This document shows, piece by piece, positions 9,395 through 21,079 of a DNA stretch of 64,000 nucleotides; positions within the stretch are counted from its first letter, which is position 1; every line of letters starts with the position of its first letter. The notes below the pieces were generated by a model. The model made no database searches, was not told the origin of the DNA, and saw only the letters and a program-made list of their open reading frames with translations. A program made the position numbers and the translations under genes. The stretch is from Sphaerulina vaccinii (lineage: Eukaryota; Ascomycota; Dothideomycetes; Mycosphaerellales; Mycosphaerellaceae): NCBI GenBank assembly GCA_022570795.1, contig JAKUDP010000025.1, positions 945,001-1,009,000 of the forward strand, given 5' to 3'.

Positions 9395-10540
9395 TCAAGG
9401 TGCACCGATTGCGTCGATCTCAGCCGCTTCAAGCCACTTGCCTTCAGTTGACTTCTTCCAGACACTCGTAAGACCATCATCACCTGTACTAAGAAGCATC
9501 TCACTCAATGGCGCCCAAGATATACGCCAAGGCGTAGACTTGTGTGCCTCGAGCTCAGCAACTAATCGAACCTCTTGCTTTATCGCCCCAGGCGCGCCGC
9601 CATTATCATCTCTACGGCCACGAGCACCTCCAGCAAGGCCAGCGCCAATTCCAGACCTTATAGGGCGAGTAGCTGGAGACTGTGTCTGAGGAGCGCCATG
9701 CTCTGACGCAGACCCATTCATGGATGTTGGAAGTGAGCTTGCACCTGTCGTGTGGAGCTCGTAGATACGCACGAAGCCATCTTTACTGGCAGTGGCTATG
9801 GTATCAAATCCTCGCATGCTTCCATTAGCCCACTGCACATCACGTACGAGCTCACGTGCACCTTCGAGAACCGCCGCGGTGAAAAATTTTCTGTCCTTAT
9901 CAGTCCTGAAGACCTTGACAGAGGTTCCGACCGCCACAGCGAGACTCAAGCTCTTCCGATCAAGGCCAGCCAGCACCGCGGGCCATGCAGGAATCTTCTC
10001 CTTGTGCCAGCTGAGCCGGAATGCGCACTCTTCTGTTCTCGAAGGCGTCTTGCACAAGTACTCTGACCACATCTTGCGCCAAGTAGAAAGGTCATCGTGG
10101 TCTTCAGGCTCGCATACTGTAAGATGACCATCTCGAGTCATGACAGCCAGGTAAGTCTCGGTTCCAATGTTCTTGAAGTCGAGGCACATATACGGAACTC
10201 CGGTTTCGGTGAGCTGCTGGTAGATCTTCTTGAAACGCCGCCCAGAGTTGTGAGCTTCGTTCACGTCTTCTTGCCATATGCGCAGATACCCATCTTCGCC
10301 TATGGTTGCCACGTGCTCGCCAATGAATGGGCCATTCCATCTGACGTCTGTGACTTCGGCATCATGCGCAACCCATACATCGTTTACGATCCATTGATTG
10401 GTCTTTTCATTTCTATCCCAGACCTTGACTTTGTGGTCGGCAGATGCAGTTGCCATGCGTGTGCCATAGAAGTTAAAGCTCGTGGACGTGAGCAGGTCCT
10501 GGTGACCATGTGAGAAGCGGTGAAAGCCATTGGCAGCCAT
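9395..10540 (-). CDS. SEH1: Nucleoporin Seh1, WD40 protein
   Basis: A single-exon gene of 381 codons. Seh1 is a WD40 beta-propeller of the Nup84 (Y) nuclear pore complex and also of the SEA/GATOR complex that controls TORC1 at the vacuole. The N-terminal blade HGHQDLLTSTSFNFYGTRMA followed by ASADHKVKVWDRN is characteristic, and further blades are seen at VAHDAEVTDVRWNG, TIGEDGYLRIWQED, DTIATASKDGFVRIYEL and LSTGDDGLTSVWK. A Ser/Gly/Arg-rich loop between the fifth and last blades (about residues 270-325) is longer than in yeast. The 3' end converges with the membrane-protein gene; the 5' end is divergent from ALG7. Confidence 0.95.
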   Translation of the reverse strand: MAANGFHRFSHGHQDLLTSTSFNFYGTRMATASADHKVKVWDRNEKTNQWIVNDVWVAHDAEVTDVRWNGPFIGEHVATIGEDGYLRIWQEDVNEAHNSGRRFKKIYQQLTETGVPYMCLDFKNIGTETYLAVMTRDGHLTVCEPEDHDDLSTWRKMWSEYLCKTPSRTEECAFRLSWHKEKIPAWPAVLAGLDRKSLSLAVAVGTSVKVFRTDKDRKFFTAAVLEGARELVRDVQWANGSMRGFDTIATASKDGFVRIYELHTTGASSLPTSMNGSASEHGAPQTQSPATRPIRSGIGAGLAGGARGRRDDNGGAPGAIKQEVRLVAELEAHKSTPWRISWAPLSEMLLSTGDDGLTSVWKKSTEGKWLEAAEIDAIGAP

Positions 10541-10925
10541 GGCTCAGAAGTCGGTAGCTGCAGTGAGTGAACGTCGTTAAGGCACCAAGATGGAGTCTCG
10601 TGTGACAACCAGGTAAATGCTCTCCAGCAGTTCGGTCATCTTCAAGGTGTGCAGCTATCCGTCACCAGTCGCACCGCATGTTTGGTCTGATGCCGCTTGA
10701 CCCACGAGCTGTTGATTTTCGGTACAACGATGATGTTGTGGTGAGACGTGGTCTTGCGCAAGAGGACGCGACAGCTGAAGTGAGAAGTGCTCGGCTAAAA
10801 ATGCCGTGAGAACCCGACACTTGGCCTCAGACTTCGCCGGTGTGAGACCTACTCTATATTTCATTACACGACGCAAACATGGCCACCATACCATCAACAC
10901 CGACGACGACGATACTGCGGAAGGC
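10541..10925. promoter_or_regulatory. Divergent SEH1/ALG7 promoter with upstream ATGs
   Basis: A 385-base divergent gap. Toward ALG7 it holds two upstream ATGs: a two-codon frame at 10801 and a 19-codon frame from 10879 that ends at 10938, overlapping the ALG7 start at 10926. The second has a good initiation context (A at -3, G at +4). These could lower ALG7 translation, provided the transcript starts upstream of them. Confidence 0.45.
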
Positions 10926-12422
10926 ATGCAGCCCTTAAGTGGAACCGAGAAGACTGCGTTGTCGAGCCTGACGTTTGCATGTCTCCTCATTCTCAACAGC
11001 TCGTGGCGCAATGATGGCGAGCCTCTCTACGCGTCTTTAGCCATCAGTGGGCTCGCATTCGCCTTCACGTATTGCACGATACGATGGACAGGAGATGTGT
11101 TCATCAAGCAAGGTTTCGGGGGCGAAGACAGATCTAAGAAGCACAAGCCCAGACTGTACAGAAGCCTTAATTCACTATTTGCATTCAAAACGCCTGCTGA
11201 CAATGCCACAGTCCAGAAATGATGGGTCTGGTATGCGGATTGGTATATCTCCTGACTCTCATCTTTTTTCTGCCATTCGCTTTCAGGCGCGCGTTTGTGG
11301 AAGTGACGTCCGATGCCTGGAACAAGGATCACATGCTGGAAGCACAACAGATTGAGACAGGACGTTTTCTCCACAAGTTCCCGCTGGAAAAGGTTTGTCA
11401 GAGAACTTCTCCTTAACGCCGTGCAACGCAGCTAACCGCTTACCTAGCTAGCCTCCTATGGCTTTGCATACAGCACGCTGTCATCCGTCATCATCTTGGG
11501 AATCTTGGACGACACCTTCGATATGAGATGGCGACACAAGTTCTTCATCCCGGCGTTTGCAGCGCTGCCAATGCTTGGGCTGTACTTTGTGGACTTTGGC
11601 GTGACCCATGTCGTGGTACCGCTTCCCCTACGTGGCTATCTCGGGGAACTGATTGATCTCGGTGCATTATATTACGCTTACATGGCTGCCATATCAATCT
11701 TCTGTCCCAACAGCATCAACATCCTGGCTGGTGTCAACGGGATCGAAGTCGGTCAGTCACTCGTCATAGCAATGTTGATTGCGTTGAACGATGTGCTGTA
11801 CCTTCTACCCACGGTACAGCAACCACACCCGGCCGCAGAGTCACATCTGTTTAGCATCTACTTGCTTTTGCCGTTTATGGGAGTGTCACTTGCGTTGCTG
11901 AAACACAACTGGTATCCGGCCAAGGTGTTTGTAGGAGACACCTATTGTTACTTTGCCGGAATGGTGTTTGCGGTTGTCGGCATCCTCGGACACTTCAGTA
12001 AGACCTTGCTGCTGTTATTCATTCCGCAGATCTTCAACTTCGTGTACTCGGCTCCTCAGCTATTCAAGCTGGTCCCGTGTCCGCGCCATAGAATGCCCAG
12101 TTTCAACGCGCGCACCGGACTTCTGGAAGCGTCAACAGCAAACCCTAAGGTAGATGGGTGGAAGGATATGAACCCGATCGTTGGCGAAGTCCTCAAGATC
12201 CTGCACAGGCTGAAGCTGGTTCGTGTGGAAGTAGACGAGACCGGGAAAGTCGTCGAGACCACCAATCTTACGATCCTGAATCTTTGGCTGGTGTGGAGGG
12301 GTCCGCTACGAGAAGAGAGGCTCGCCTTGGAAGTGCTGGCAATGCAGACGGTGTGCGGATTGGTGGCCTTGTGGACGCGGCACTTCTTCGCTCGCATGCT
12401 CTTCGCCATGGACAATAGGTAA
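10926..12422 (+). CDS. ALG7: UDP-GlcNAc:dolichyl-phosphate GlcNAc-1-P transferase
   Basis: This enzyme makes dolichyl-PP-GlcNAc, the first step of N-glycan assembly on the ER membrane, and is the target of tunicamycin. Exons 10926-11155, 11212-11392 and 11448-12422 encode 461 aa. The spliced joints read RLPEMMGLVCGL and PLEKLASYGFAYS, as expected of the family. About ten membrane segments are visible. Active-site features include GILDDTFDMRWRHKF, the NSINILAGVNGIEVGQ loop and the VFVGDTYCYFAGM segment. The C-terminal lumenal or cytosolic stretch RHRMPSFNARTGLLEAS is typical of Alg7. The start is the first ATG in frame with the first membrane segment; two upstream ATGs are out of frame. Confidence 0.95.
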
Positions 12423-13431
12423 TCGGTTCTGAGAAGCGGCATCTCGACGAGAGCCACCTTGCTTCGAAGACTCGACATCTGGCCGAGCATACCATGCCTA
12501 GATAGATCCTTCAGAGCAGCTGTAATAGCGAAGCCGTGGTTCCATATGCACCTGTTCGCGTGGTGGATGTGCGGCACACATGGCGATACCAGCATCTCAC
12601 TGCTGCGACTCGACGACTGGACGCGCCGTGACCCACCACGAAGCACCAGTTGTTTCTGCTGCACATGCTCATCTCTTCCGTCTGCAGTCCCACCCGAATG
12701 AGGCGGTAACCAAGCGCCGCATCCCTCGTCGTCAACCTGAAACGGCACCCATGTCGTCGGCTGCTGTACGGGACGAGCCGATGACGCAGGAACCAAATTC
12801 TGAATCAGCTCCCTCGTGCTTTGTTTGTGTGCGCTGCAGAAGCACCCTTGTAAAAGAACAGATCAACCCCTTGTTCGCAGACGACATCCCTGGCATGCCC
12901 TTTATCGACCCTTTGCAACGCCCAGTTCCACCTGAAGCTCAGCGGCTGTACATTTTGATTACACGCAACACAAGGGGAAGTGCGAGTGGGTCCGACAACT
13001 GATCTCTGCTAGGTTTGCCATGGTCGAGGCACGCTGAGCACTCTGAGCACTTTCGGGCGCACCAGGCTCGTGGCGTTGATCGAGGTATCTAAGTACCGTC
13101 AAATCGCGCACCTACTCTGTTCGTGGTGTGTCCCTCTCTGGTCCCATATGCACATCTTTGCATAGACATCAACACGCCTCTGCGAGGTCTGGCCTGGTGC
13201 TAACACACTCCTTCAACAACAACTTCACAATCACACTCATTCAAAAGGCTCCCCTCGAGTCGTCCATTCCTTTGGAAACAGAAGAAACAGAAAAATCACA
13301 CTCTCTCATCTTGCATCTTGAGCAACCACCAGCAGCTTCGACAGCGCCGGCATATCCTTCTTGACGATAAACAGTACGCAACAACAACAGAACAACATAC
13401 AGCAGCGCTTTCTATCGACACAGGCTTCACG
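12423..13431. other. Intergenic region upstream of GH71 gene
   Basis: About 1 kb. The last 300 bases before the GH71 start are rich in CA and CT (many CAACAAC and CTTC runs), as in fungal promoters and 5' leaders. The first part contains one possible small open frame (12751-13002), listed separately. Confidence 0.5.
12751..13002 (+). CDS. Doubtful small open frame (83 aa)
   Basis: An ATG-started frame of 83 codons with a short Cys cluster (CFVCVRC), then VKEQINPLFADDIPGMPFIDPLQRP, which has protein-like composition. There is no recognisable domain, no splice evidence and no neighbour relation, so it may be chance. Confidence 0.22.
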   Translation: MSSAAVRDEPMTQEPNSESAPSCFVCVRCRSTLVKEQINPLFADDIPGMPFIDPLQRPVPPEAQRLYILITRNTRGSASGSDN

Positions 13432-14989
13432 ATGCTTCACTTCTACCTTTTCGCCGTGCTTTCAGCATTGGCAATGCGGACTGCGTCCGCCGCCACAGTC
13501 ATGGCACATATGATGATCATGAACACGTACGCATACGATGTGGACATGTGGGAGACAGACATGGCTGCTGCTCAACAGATTGGTATTGACGGCTTCGCGC
13601 TCAACTGGATACCTCCCAACTGCCAGGACGATGAAAGCTGGGCTATCGATCGCATTGATGATGCTTTCACTGCTGCCGAGAACGTTGGCTTCAAGCTTAT
13701 GTACTCATTCGATATGAGCTACACCGAATGCAACATCTACTGGAACACGACCTTCATGCAGACCATGATCACCAAGTACGCCAGCAGCTCCGCCACATAC
13801 CGCTGGAACAGCAACATTCTGGTCTCAACTTATGGTGGCGACCAAGTCGATCAGTACGGCAATGACTTCTTTCAAACTCTCAAGAACAACATGAAGTACT
13901 GGAACAATGCCATCACCCTGGCACCAGCTCTAACAACGTACTCAATGTCTGGCTACACCTCGCCCACCTCTGCAGCATCGGATCTGATTTCCGAATATCC
14001 CTCGATCGATGGCTACTTCAACTGGCAAGCCTGGCCACTCAATGTCAACGCAAACATTACCGCCACTCCTGACCAAGCGTTCCAGTCCGCACTCAAGAAT
14101 GCCGGCAAAACAGGACCTTACATTATGGGTAAGTCAGGCAAGGGGTTCCATTAATTGACAAGTGGCTAATCGAAGCGGCAGCTATGTCCCCATGGCAGTA
14201 CAAGGATCTGAATGATGGAAACCCACTCGATGCTTGGGTGGCCTACAGCGACACTCTCTTCCCTCAACGCTTTGCACAGATCACAAGCGATGATGAAGTC
14301 CAGCCAGACATCATTGAGATCCTGACATGGAACGACTTCTGCGAATCACACTACATCCGTGATCTTCCCTCGCAAGACATCACTGCCAAGGACTATGTTG
14401 AGCTAGGTGACATGGGCGCGTATGTCTGGGGTCAGAACCACGCTCCATGGCGCATCATTGCCAAGTACTACATCACCTGGTGGAAGACTGGCACACCTCC
14501 TCCCATCACCATGGACCAAGTAGTGTTCTGGCATCGCATTCACCCCAAGGCTACCATTTGCGAAGCTGGATCCTCGACCGGCATTCGTAACAACGAGTAC
14601 CCGGAAGATGCGGTCTTTGCTTGGGCACTGGTCAAAGACTCCGCCACCATCTCAATGTCAGTGGGCAGCAACAAGTACTGGACGTTTACGGCTGACGGCA
14701 CGGGACCTACTATGGGCATGGTACCATTCCCGGCATACGTATCAGGTACTGGTGTCACGCCCGAAGTGTCCATCATGCGCAACGGAGCAGTCGTCGCAGT
14801 CTCAGACAGCTCGGTCGCCATCTCGACTAACTGCGCGTACCAAAATTTCAACCCAGTTGTGAACCTGGTCGGCGATGGTATTAACAGGTAAGTCAGTTGA
14901 CCTCGCATTTGTCCGAAGTCACACTGACAGCCCTATGGTACATCAACGACCTGAACGCGATTTCATTTCTCGATACCAGCAACAGTTGA
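13432..14989 (+). CDS. Secreted GH71 alpha-1,3-glucanase (mutanase)
   Basis: The enzyme hydrolyses alpha-1,3-glucan of fungal walls, outside the cell. The ATG at 13432 opens a signal peptide (MLHFYLFAVLSALAMRTASA). Exon 1 ends at 14128 and exon 2 begins at 14182, where the joint reads YIMAMSPWQYKDL. GH71 marks are VMAHMMIMNTYAYDVDMW at the mature N-terminus, GIDGFALNW, the DGYFNWQAWP region and LTWNDFCESHYI, whose Asp and Glu three apart match the catalytic acids reported for fission-yeast Agn1. Intron 2 is best placed at 14878-14930, so the last exon is 14931-14989 and the protein ends LWYINDLNAISFLDTSNS, 455 aa in all. Reading through instead stops at 14891. No carbohydrate-binding tail is present. 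Confidence 0.9.
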
Positions 14990-15156
14990 CTACGTTGCTT
15001 CACTTTTTGCATTAGCCTGGAGCTCTTACGTTGGTTGTACGATCGTTATGCGCTCCTGGGATGAAAGATAGAGTCTAGATTAGCGAAGGCGTTTTGCATG
15101 GATTGGTGGGACAGACAAGCAGGACTATACGAAGGACGGTCTGATCTCGACATTCT

Positions 15157-17509
15157 TCATTCTACTTCTTGCTGTACAGCACCTTTCTGAGGAATCAATA
15201 AAAGCTTGCCGCTCACTTCTCCTCCACTCTTTGCAAGCACTACCACCATGACCTTGTCAACCACTCGACCGATGCCACCATATATGGCTTTAGGCGGCTG
15301 AAACCTCGTGAACTGTGCCTGTACTGACCACCTGTCACCTTGTACCTCAACATTCTGGCTAGGCGCGACCTTGCCATCGATCGTCAATTGCAGCGTGACC
15401 GGAGAACTGGCCTGTACTTGTCCAGTCACTTTGATTTCGGTCTCGCTGACGCGTTCTGCAGATGACACTTCCAATAGCACATGCCCAGATGTGCTGTTTC
15501 GAGAATGCAAATCACTCCGTAAGCTAATCTCGTCGGATTCCAAAGCAGGTGTCACTGGCGGCGACGTCCGCCTTCTCGTTTGACGTTCGAAATCGTAGGC
15601 ATACTTCAACAGAGCGATATCATGGCCATGTTTCCCAGCGAAGGTGAGGTTGACTGGCATATTACCTGACTTTGGCATAGTGCCCATAGTAACAGATACT
15701 GTAGGCACGCCCATATGTCGAATAGCCCGATTGCCATTAGAGTACTTGACGCCGTTCTGCAGCGCATGCCCGGCACTTTCGTTGTTGGTGTCGACGTCCG
15801 CCTTTCCGACATCACCTGCTGCTGGGAAGACAACGACATCTATGCCTTTGTCGTCCATCCAGTCTTCCAGATCGCGCTTTCGTTGCGCCTCAAGTGCAGG
15901 CAGTGCTTCTGCCATGCCATCAATCTCCCATATACTGTAATAGCGACACATCAGCTCAGTAGATGGCAACGAAACCAGGTCTAGGTGCCTACCTCTTGCC
16001 TTTGCGAGTCCGCGCGATCTCGATCAAACCAGGATAGTTGATCATGTTCCTTCTGGTTTTGTACGTCAGCCTTTTCACCTAGTCTCAAACTCACTGATGA
16101 CTTACAGCTCCAAGTACTGGTCAGGGATGTATCCTTGAGGCCTGGGAAAGATGTTATTGCCGTCGATGGAGGCAAGGTCAGGATAGTTGGGATCTCCATT
16201 ACTTTTGAGAAAGTCGTCCCATAAATATGCCTGGAAGGAGAAGGCAGAAGGATCAGCGGATATCTTGAAAATCACAAACTGCTTCACAAGCTTTTGGTCT
16301 CACGCTCAGCGCCTGAGTGAGTGCGAGATTCGTGAGACTTACGATCACTTCGCCACGCTCTTTGCTGTTCCAGTCAGGCTTGAAGCCCGCCACGCTGTTG
16401 GCCGGCTCATAGTTAGACACCAGCGGAAAGTCAGTTTCAATCACAGTGGCTCCTAGTGCTTCTAGGTCACGTCTGGCCCGTTCCCACAGATCAACGACGT
16501 CCTCAGACACAAAGGTTGGTTGTGCTTTTGGATCATGTTCCCCAATGTACATTGAAGGGATTGCCACACACTTGCCCTTGAGTGAGCCCTTGGCGGTGTT
16601 CTTGAGGTCAAGGAAGGATCGTGGTCGCTCAACAGCAGGGATATCCACGAACGTCTGCTCGCGCCAGAAGTCGCCCTCTTTCGTTCGATCGACAGCAGCC
16701 AAGACGTCCAAGATCGCAAGCATGTCGTCCACATTTCTCGTATGTGGCACGAGAACGTCGCAGGTAGGATATAATGGCCAAGTGCCGCGTGGAGATATCA
16801 CTGTCCTAGATGGAGTGTATGCCACTAAGGCGTTGTTCGACGCAGGCGATCTTCCAGATGATACAGTCTCACTGCCCAGACTGAAAGCTGCGAACGATGA
16901 TGCAGTGGAAGTAGCTGAGCCATTCGAGGATCCTGACGAGAATGCAGCAGTCAGATACTCCAGGTTGTAAGGTGATTCAGCTCGACCGAGGACTCCTCGA
17001 TGCATGCCTGAAGCCATCATTGGCGGTGTATTCGTTCGACCAATGCATACAGCACCGGCATTCCGGAGCTGCTCAGTGACGAACGCGTCCTCGTTGGCGA
17101 CAATATGCTCAAGTGCTGGTGAGCCAGTACTGCATGTCACCCCCTTGTACTTCATTGAGTCTTTCAATCTGTTATACTTTCAGCTCGATCGCTTCATCGT
17201 TCAAGCATGAGTGGACGAACGTGTAGGGAATGCCGTCTAGTGGTCCAAGAAGTTGACCAGCTGCCCGTCTGGCATCGCTAGCCGCTGATTGATCGAACAC
17301 ATCCTCGTTCAGAATAGGAATGGAGTTCAAGCAAGGTCCTCTGCTATCGTAAGTTGCGATGCGTTGCAGGTACTTGGCTACCAGTTCTACACTGGTGATC
17401 GATCCTGAAGATAGTGCATGCTGCAGATCCGCGATACTGGCTTCGACCAAGTTCTAGCTTCTTGTGAGTGGAAAGCCTGGTGTCATTGAAGCTGACTTAC
17501 TAGAGACAT
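15157..17509 (-). CDS. Amidase-signature family protein
   Basis: A six-exon gene: 17509-17501, 17453-17221, 17168-16343, 16290-16106, 16052-15993 and 15934-15157, giving 696 aa. The first exon codes only MSL. Amidase-signature enzymes use a Ser-cisSer-Lys triad to split amide bonds. The lysine lies in GIPYTLKDSMKYKG, re-formed by the second splice. The glycine/serine loop reads SSGSSNGSATSTASSF and the nucleophile region GSETVSSGRSPASNN, the variant of a large fungal amidase subfamily and not the classic GGSSGG. A C-terminal extension of about 130 residues after the catalytic fold (from ERQTRRRT on) is beta-rich and unassigned. The substrate is unknown. The gene is convergent with GH71 and divergent from the class II aldolase. 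Confidence 0.88.
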
Positions 17510-18012
17510 CCTGATTCGGGTACGACGTGAGTGAGGAGTTGCAGGCTATCCCGTTCGTCTTCTCATGAGACGTCTTATAATGCATGCACAGGCTGTACTT
17601 ACCTATTCCAAAAGGCCTACCGGCGTACTATGCTGCCCATATGCGGCCAAGGAAGTCAATCGTTGCTGTGTGCTGTTCTCCGAACACGCCGGAACCATCA
17701 GAGCATCTCAAGCCACGCCCCGCATGAGAAATGCTCGACAAGAGGCGTGGAGAGTAGAAGGAGAGAGGTTGAGGAGCAAACTCTGGTCCGAGATCGCTCT
17801 GTGGCTTTGGGCCTTGGCATGCATAAGACTTGGCCCCGGCTCTGATGTGCTGATGTGCTGTGCAGTTGGAATGTGGCAACCCGGCCCGGCGAACGACATG
17901 TATACTGATAGGCAAAGACCTTTCCATCAACTCTTCCACATCACGACTTGACGACCTGACGAACGCTACGGCTCTCCTTGCTTTCTAGAATTTAGCATCG
18001 GACATATCAACC
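17510..18012. promoter_or_regulatory. Divergent promoter region, amidase / class II aldolase
   Basis: 503 bases between two divergent genes. I see no long coding frame of interest and no repeat. Confidence 0.45.
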
Positions 18013-19022
18013 ATGGCGCCAGCAGCTCTTGTAGCCACACACAACGAGGCCGTCACGATCAGAACGAAAGGCCAACAGAACCAAGATAATGCAGTCGCTA
18101 CGAAGAAGAAGACCCCTCTCGAAATGATAAGTCAAGGCACATGTCTTCCCGGCATCCCATCATTCGTCTCTTTCGATAAGCATCGACAATGGATGCTCGA
18201 GCACATGGCTATTGCTTTCAGGGTCTTTGCTAGGAAAGGCTACTGCGAAGGCATGAGTGGGCACATCTCTGTCAGAGACCCTGAGAACCCGCATACGTTT
18301 TGGTGAGGTCAATCACTCAGATACTAGAGACTGGCAGGCTGACAACGATCAAGGACTAACCCACTTGGACGACACTTCGGCCTACTCAAGGCGAGCGACA
18401 TGATCCTGGTGGACTATGATGGCAATGCTATTGGAGGCAATATGAGCAGACCGGCGAACGCTGCAGGCTTCTTGATCCACTCAGCTGTCCACAAAGCACG
18501 ACCCGATGTGACTGCTGCTTGTCATACACACAGTCCAGCTGGCAAGGCTTGGAGTACCTTCGCACGACCACTGGAAATGCTGAACCAGGACGTCACGTAT
18601 TTCTATGGCGAGGCACAGGCAGTATACGATGTGAGTAGTTCAGAACCTGTAAGTCTGTCAACTGATTGCTGATCTTCACACAGGAGTTCGGTGGCGTGGT
18701 CTTCACAGAGGAGGAAGGCGTGCGACTAGCAGCCGCTCTTGGACCTCATGGCAAGGGTATGATACTCAGGAACCACGGTTTGCTGACAGTTGGAAGCACT
18801 GTCGACGAAGCTGCTTATATGTACACCCTGATGGAGAGGTCTTGCGAGATCCAGCTGCAAGTCGAGGCTGCTGCTGCCAATGGTATACCGAAGGTCTACG
18901 TGCCAGAAGAGAGCGCAAAGTACACGTTCGAGATGGCCAGTGATCCAGAGACGCTGTACTGCGAGTTTCAGCCGGATCTGGAGTATGAGATAGAGATGTG
19001 TCATGACGCACACGCGAACTGA
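18013..19022 (+). CDS. Class II aldolase/adducin domain protein
   Basis: Exons 18013-18302, 18354-18630 and 18684-19022 encode 301 aa. The domain binds zinc and in enzymes carries out aldol cleavage or epimerisation of sugar phosphates. Zinc-ligand histidines are visible in AACHTHSPAGKAW (H-x-H) and GMILRNHGLLTVG. The N-terminal part GYCEGMSGHISVRDP and the following NPLGRHFGLLKASD loop are typical of the fungal branch. The usual catalytic glutamate of fuculose aldolase is not evident, so the real reaction is unclear and it could be a decarboxylase-like or non-enzymatic member. The N-terminal 40 residues look disordered. Confidence 0.92.
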
Positions 19023-19136
19023 GGCTTGTCTTTCTCCATCGCGATGCGACGATCCTCTTGTGCCAGCCCACGTCAAAGATTCCTGGCTAACATGGCAGAG
19101 ATACGGCACCATGTTCGATAATATAATGGGCATATT

Positions 19137-19704
19137 TTAGCCGGTGGCGACTTTGTGAGCGTTCATGAGCTCCCACATGCCGTTCATGCCAAGCGTCCAC
19201 TTGACGAACTGCGCGTAAGGTATTAGTACCCGAAGGGGTCGACGTAGGTTCTGGGAGCACTCACCACACCCAGCTTGGCGTTCATTGACTCAATGCTCGA
19301 GGTAGTGGTGTTGTTGATCTTGTGGAGATCTGATAGTTTGCGCTGTTCACCTATGGATGATTAGAACATAGAGCTATGATTAAATCATCATGGCTGATTG
19401 CATGTCTCGATATGGACTTTGATAACTTACCGCCATCTGCAAGACGTTTGCGCAAAGCACGTTTCTCTGGGGACTTCCACCAGATAGATCTCTCGTCCTC
19501 TAAAGCTTCGAGAGACTCTGCGAGAAGACGCAGCAAGTCCAGGATCTCGACAGGCACGGGCACGGTTTCGAGAGACTTCGAGAAACTCTCCCAATCGCTG
19601 TGAATTGTGTCGACGAGGAAGCAGATGTCATTCTTGGAGCCTTCGAGTGGTTTCGGCCAGCGCTCGCGGCTAGCCACTTGCTTGACTGCGCAGACTTGAC
19701 ACAT
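19137..19704 (-). CDS. Small helical protein, unknown function
   Basis: Three exons, 19704-19431, 19350-19265 and 19208-19137, give 143 aa with consistent phases and GT-AG borders. The protein is mainly helical and charged: IHSDWESFSKSLETV, EILDLLRLLAESLEALEDERSIWW, then KRALRKRLADGGEQRKLSDLHKINN and SIESMNAKLGVFVKWTLGMNGMWELMNAHKV. The last segment is amphipathic to hydrophobic. I recognise no family. The gene is convergent with the aldolase gene, with 114 bases between the stops. Confidence 0.65.
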
Positions 19705-20028
19705 GTTGATGGTTGTGCGCGTGGTTGCTGAAGTTGAGCTGCACGCGATATCTCTGTTCCGCCGTCCGAATTGGTATGCGTCGCTACAAAGCTCCTTGAA
19801 TTCAGTCTGATTGGAGGGATGGAGTTCTGCGTGATAAATATTGCGATGTGTGGTCGTCAGTAGAGAATGTCTGAATATAAAGGGATGCGAGATCCCGAGT
19901 GAAGGTTTGAAGGAAGGCAGTCGCGCTAATGCAGCCGCTAGCCGCGCTGTTGCCTGGATTCGACTTCACTGGCTGTATGTCTAAAAAGCCCTGAGAACAT
20001 CAATGCACTCCTACCATGCCAAACCTCG
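19705..20028. other. Intergenic region
   Basis: 324 bases between the start of the small helical gene and the 3' end of the R3H gene, both on the minus strand. I see nothing notable. Confidence 0.4.
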
Positions 20029-21079
20029 TCATACTACAGTCCACAACGGCCTCGGAAGGACGCTGTGCGTCAAGCTTGGTCGACGCGTTGCAGGATCGAC
20101 CTTTACTCCCACGAAGGCCTGTCGGCACGCTGGGCTCCCTGTTGTGACAGACCATGTGGAGAGGCCATACTGGCCCAATGTCAGTGCCAGCAGGCCCACG
20201 GAAATGAAATACAGAACTTACCCATTTCGCTATACTGTGGACCAAGTAACGTCCAAAGGCAGCGCCATTCTCGTCCACAAGACTCTGGAAGATCATCTTG
20301 TCCTTCCGAAGGTTCTTAGCCTCCTTCTCCTTGCGCTTGTCATCACTCATTGCACCATTGCGACCAACGAAAACAATCTCATCATCGGAACTGTCAGGGT
20401 CGACCAGACCTTCGCTCTCCAGCTCCCGAGATTTCTCTTCCCACTGGCTCACGAATCCACGAACCTCTTCCTCTAGTCCTTGAAGGAGATTCTTTGCACC
20501 TCGCGATTTCTTCAGCTTTGCTCGGAGCTCTGCCGCAACCTGTGCTGCAGCAGCCTCTTCTTTGCTTGCAGGAGCCTTCGCTGCAGCTGCACGTCGCTGG
20601 CGCTCTTGAGACTTCCGACTATACTCAGCGTCCCAGAGTGGCGCTAAGAAATATGGCACGCTCTGAACGGTGTGTGTCGGCTGAACTTGCCAATCGCTCG
20701 GCAATGGTGGCTCAGCGTGTGGGTTGTTCAACAATCTGTCATTCTCCCATCGTTGCCGCCTTCTGCTTCCTTCTTTGCCCTTGAGCAGCAATTCTCTTCT
20801 CTTGACACTGTCCCTGCGGATGGGCTCGCGCCTCTTGTGTACAGTGTGCACTGCCTCGCGTTTTGCCGGGGCCTGGACTTCGCGCAGGGCTTGCTCGTCA
20901 AGAGGTATGTCAATCGTGACACTTGTGCCACGTGGAATTCGAGACGCAGGACTCGAGATCGATGTTCCGGCCAGCACATCTGCAGCCTGAGAGACTGTCC
21001 AGGCTTCGACGCGTTCGATAGGATCAACTGAGATGGCCGGTGGCGATACGGCGCTGGAGAGCTCGGGGTGGATTGCCAT
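20029..21079 (-). CDS. R3H-domain protein with R3H-associated N-terminal region
   Basis: Exons 21079-20222 and 20169-20029 (52-nt intron) encode 332 aa. R3H domains bind single-stranded nucleic acid. The core R-x3-H is seen as RYLVH in FGRYLVHSIAKW, and splicing continues it as YGLSTWSVTTGSPACRQAFVGV, the second half of an R3H fold. Before it are an R3H-associated N-terminal domain (WENDRLLNNPHAEPPLPSDW, VPYFLAPLWDAEYS), a basic/alanine coiled stretch, and an acidic SSDDEIVFVGRNG motif. I start at ATG 21079 (MAIHPELSS) because the open frame upstream begins at a non-ATG codon. The likely role is nuclear or RNA-linked, but no fungal function is established to my knowledge. Confidence 0.85.

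Noticed and set aside
12056..12796. 246-codon minus-strand frame over the ALG7 3' end
   Set aside because: Shadow of the well-supported ALG7 exon; its own text has no domain.
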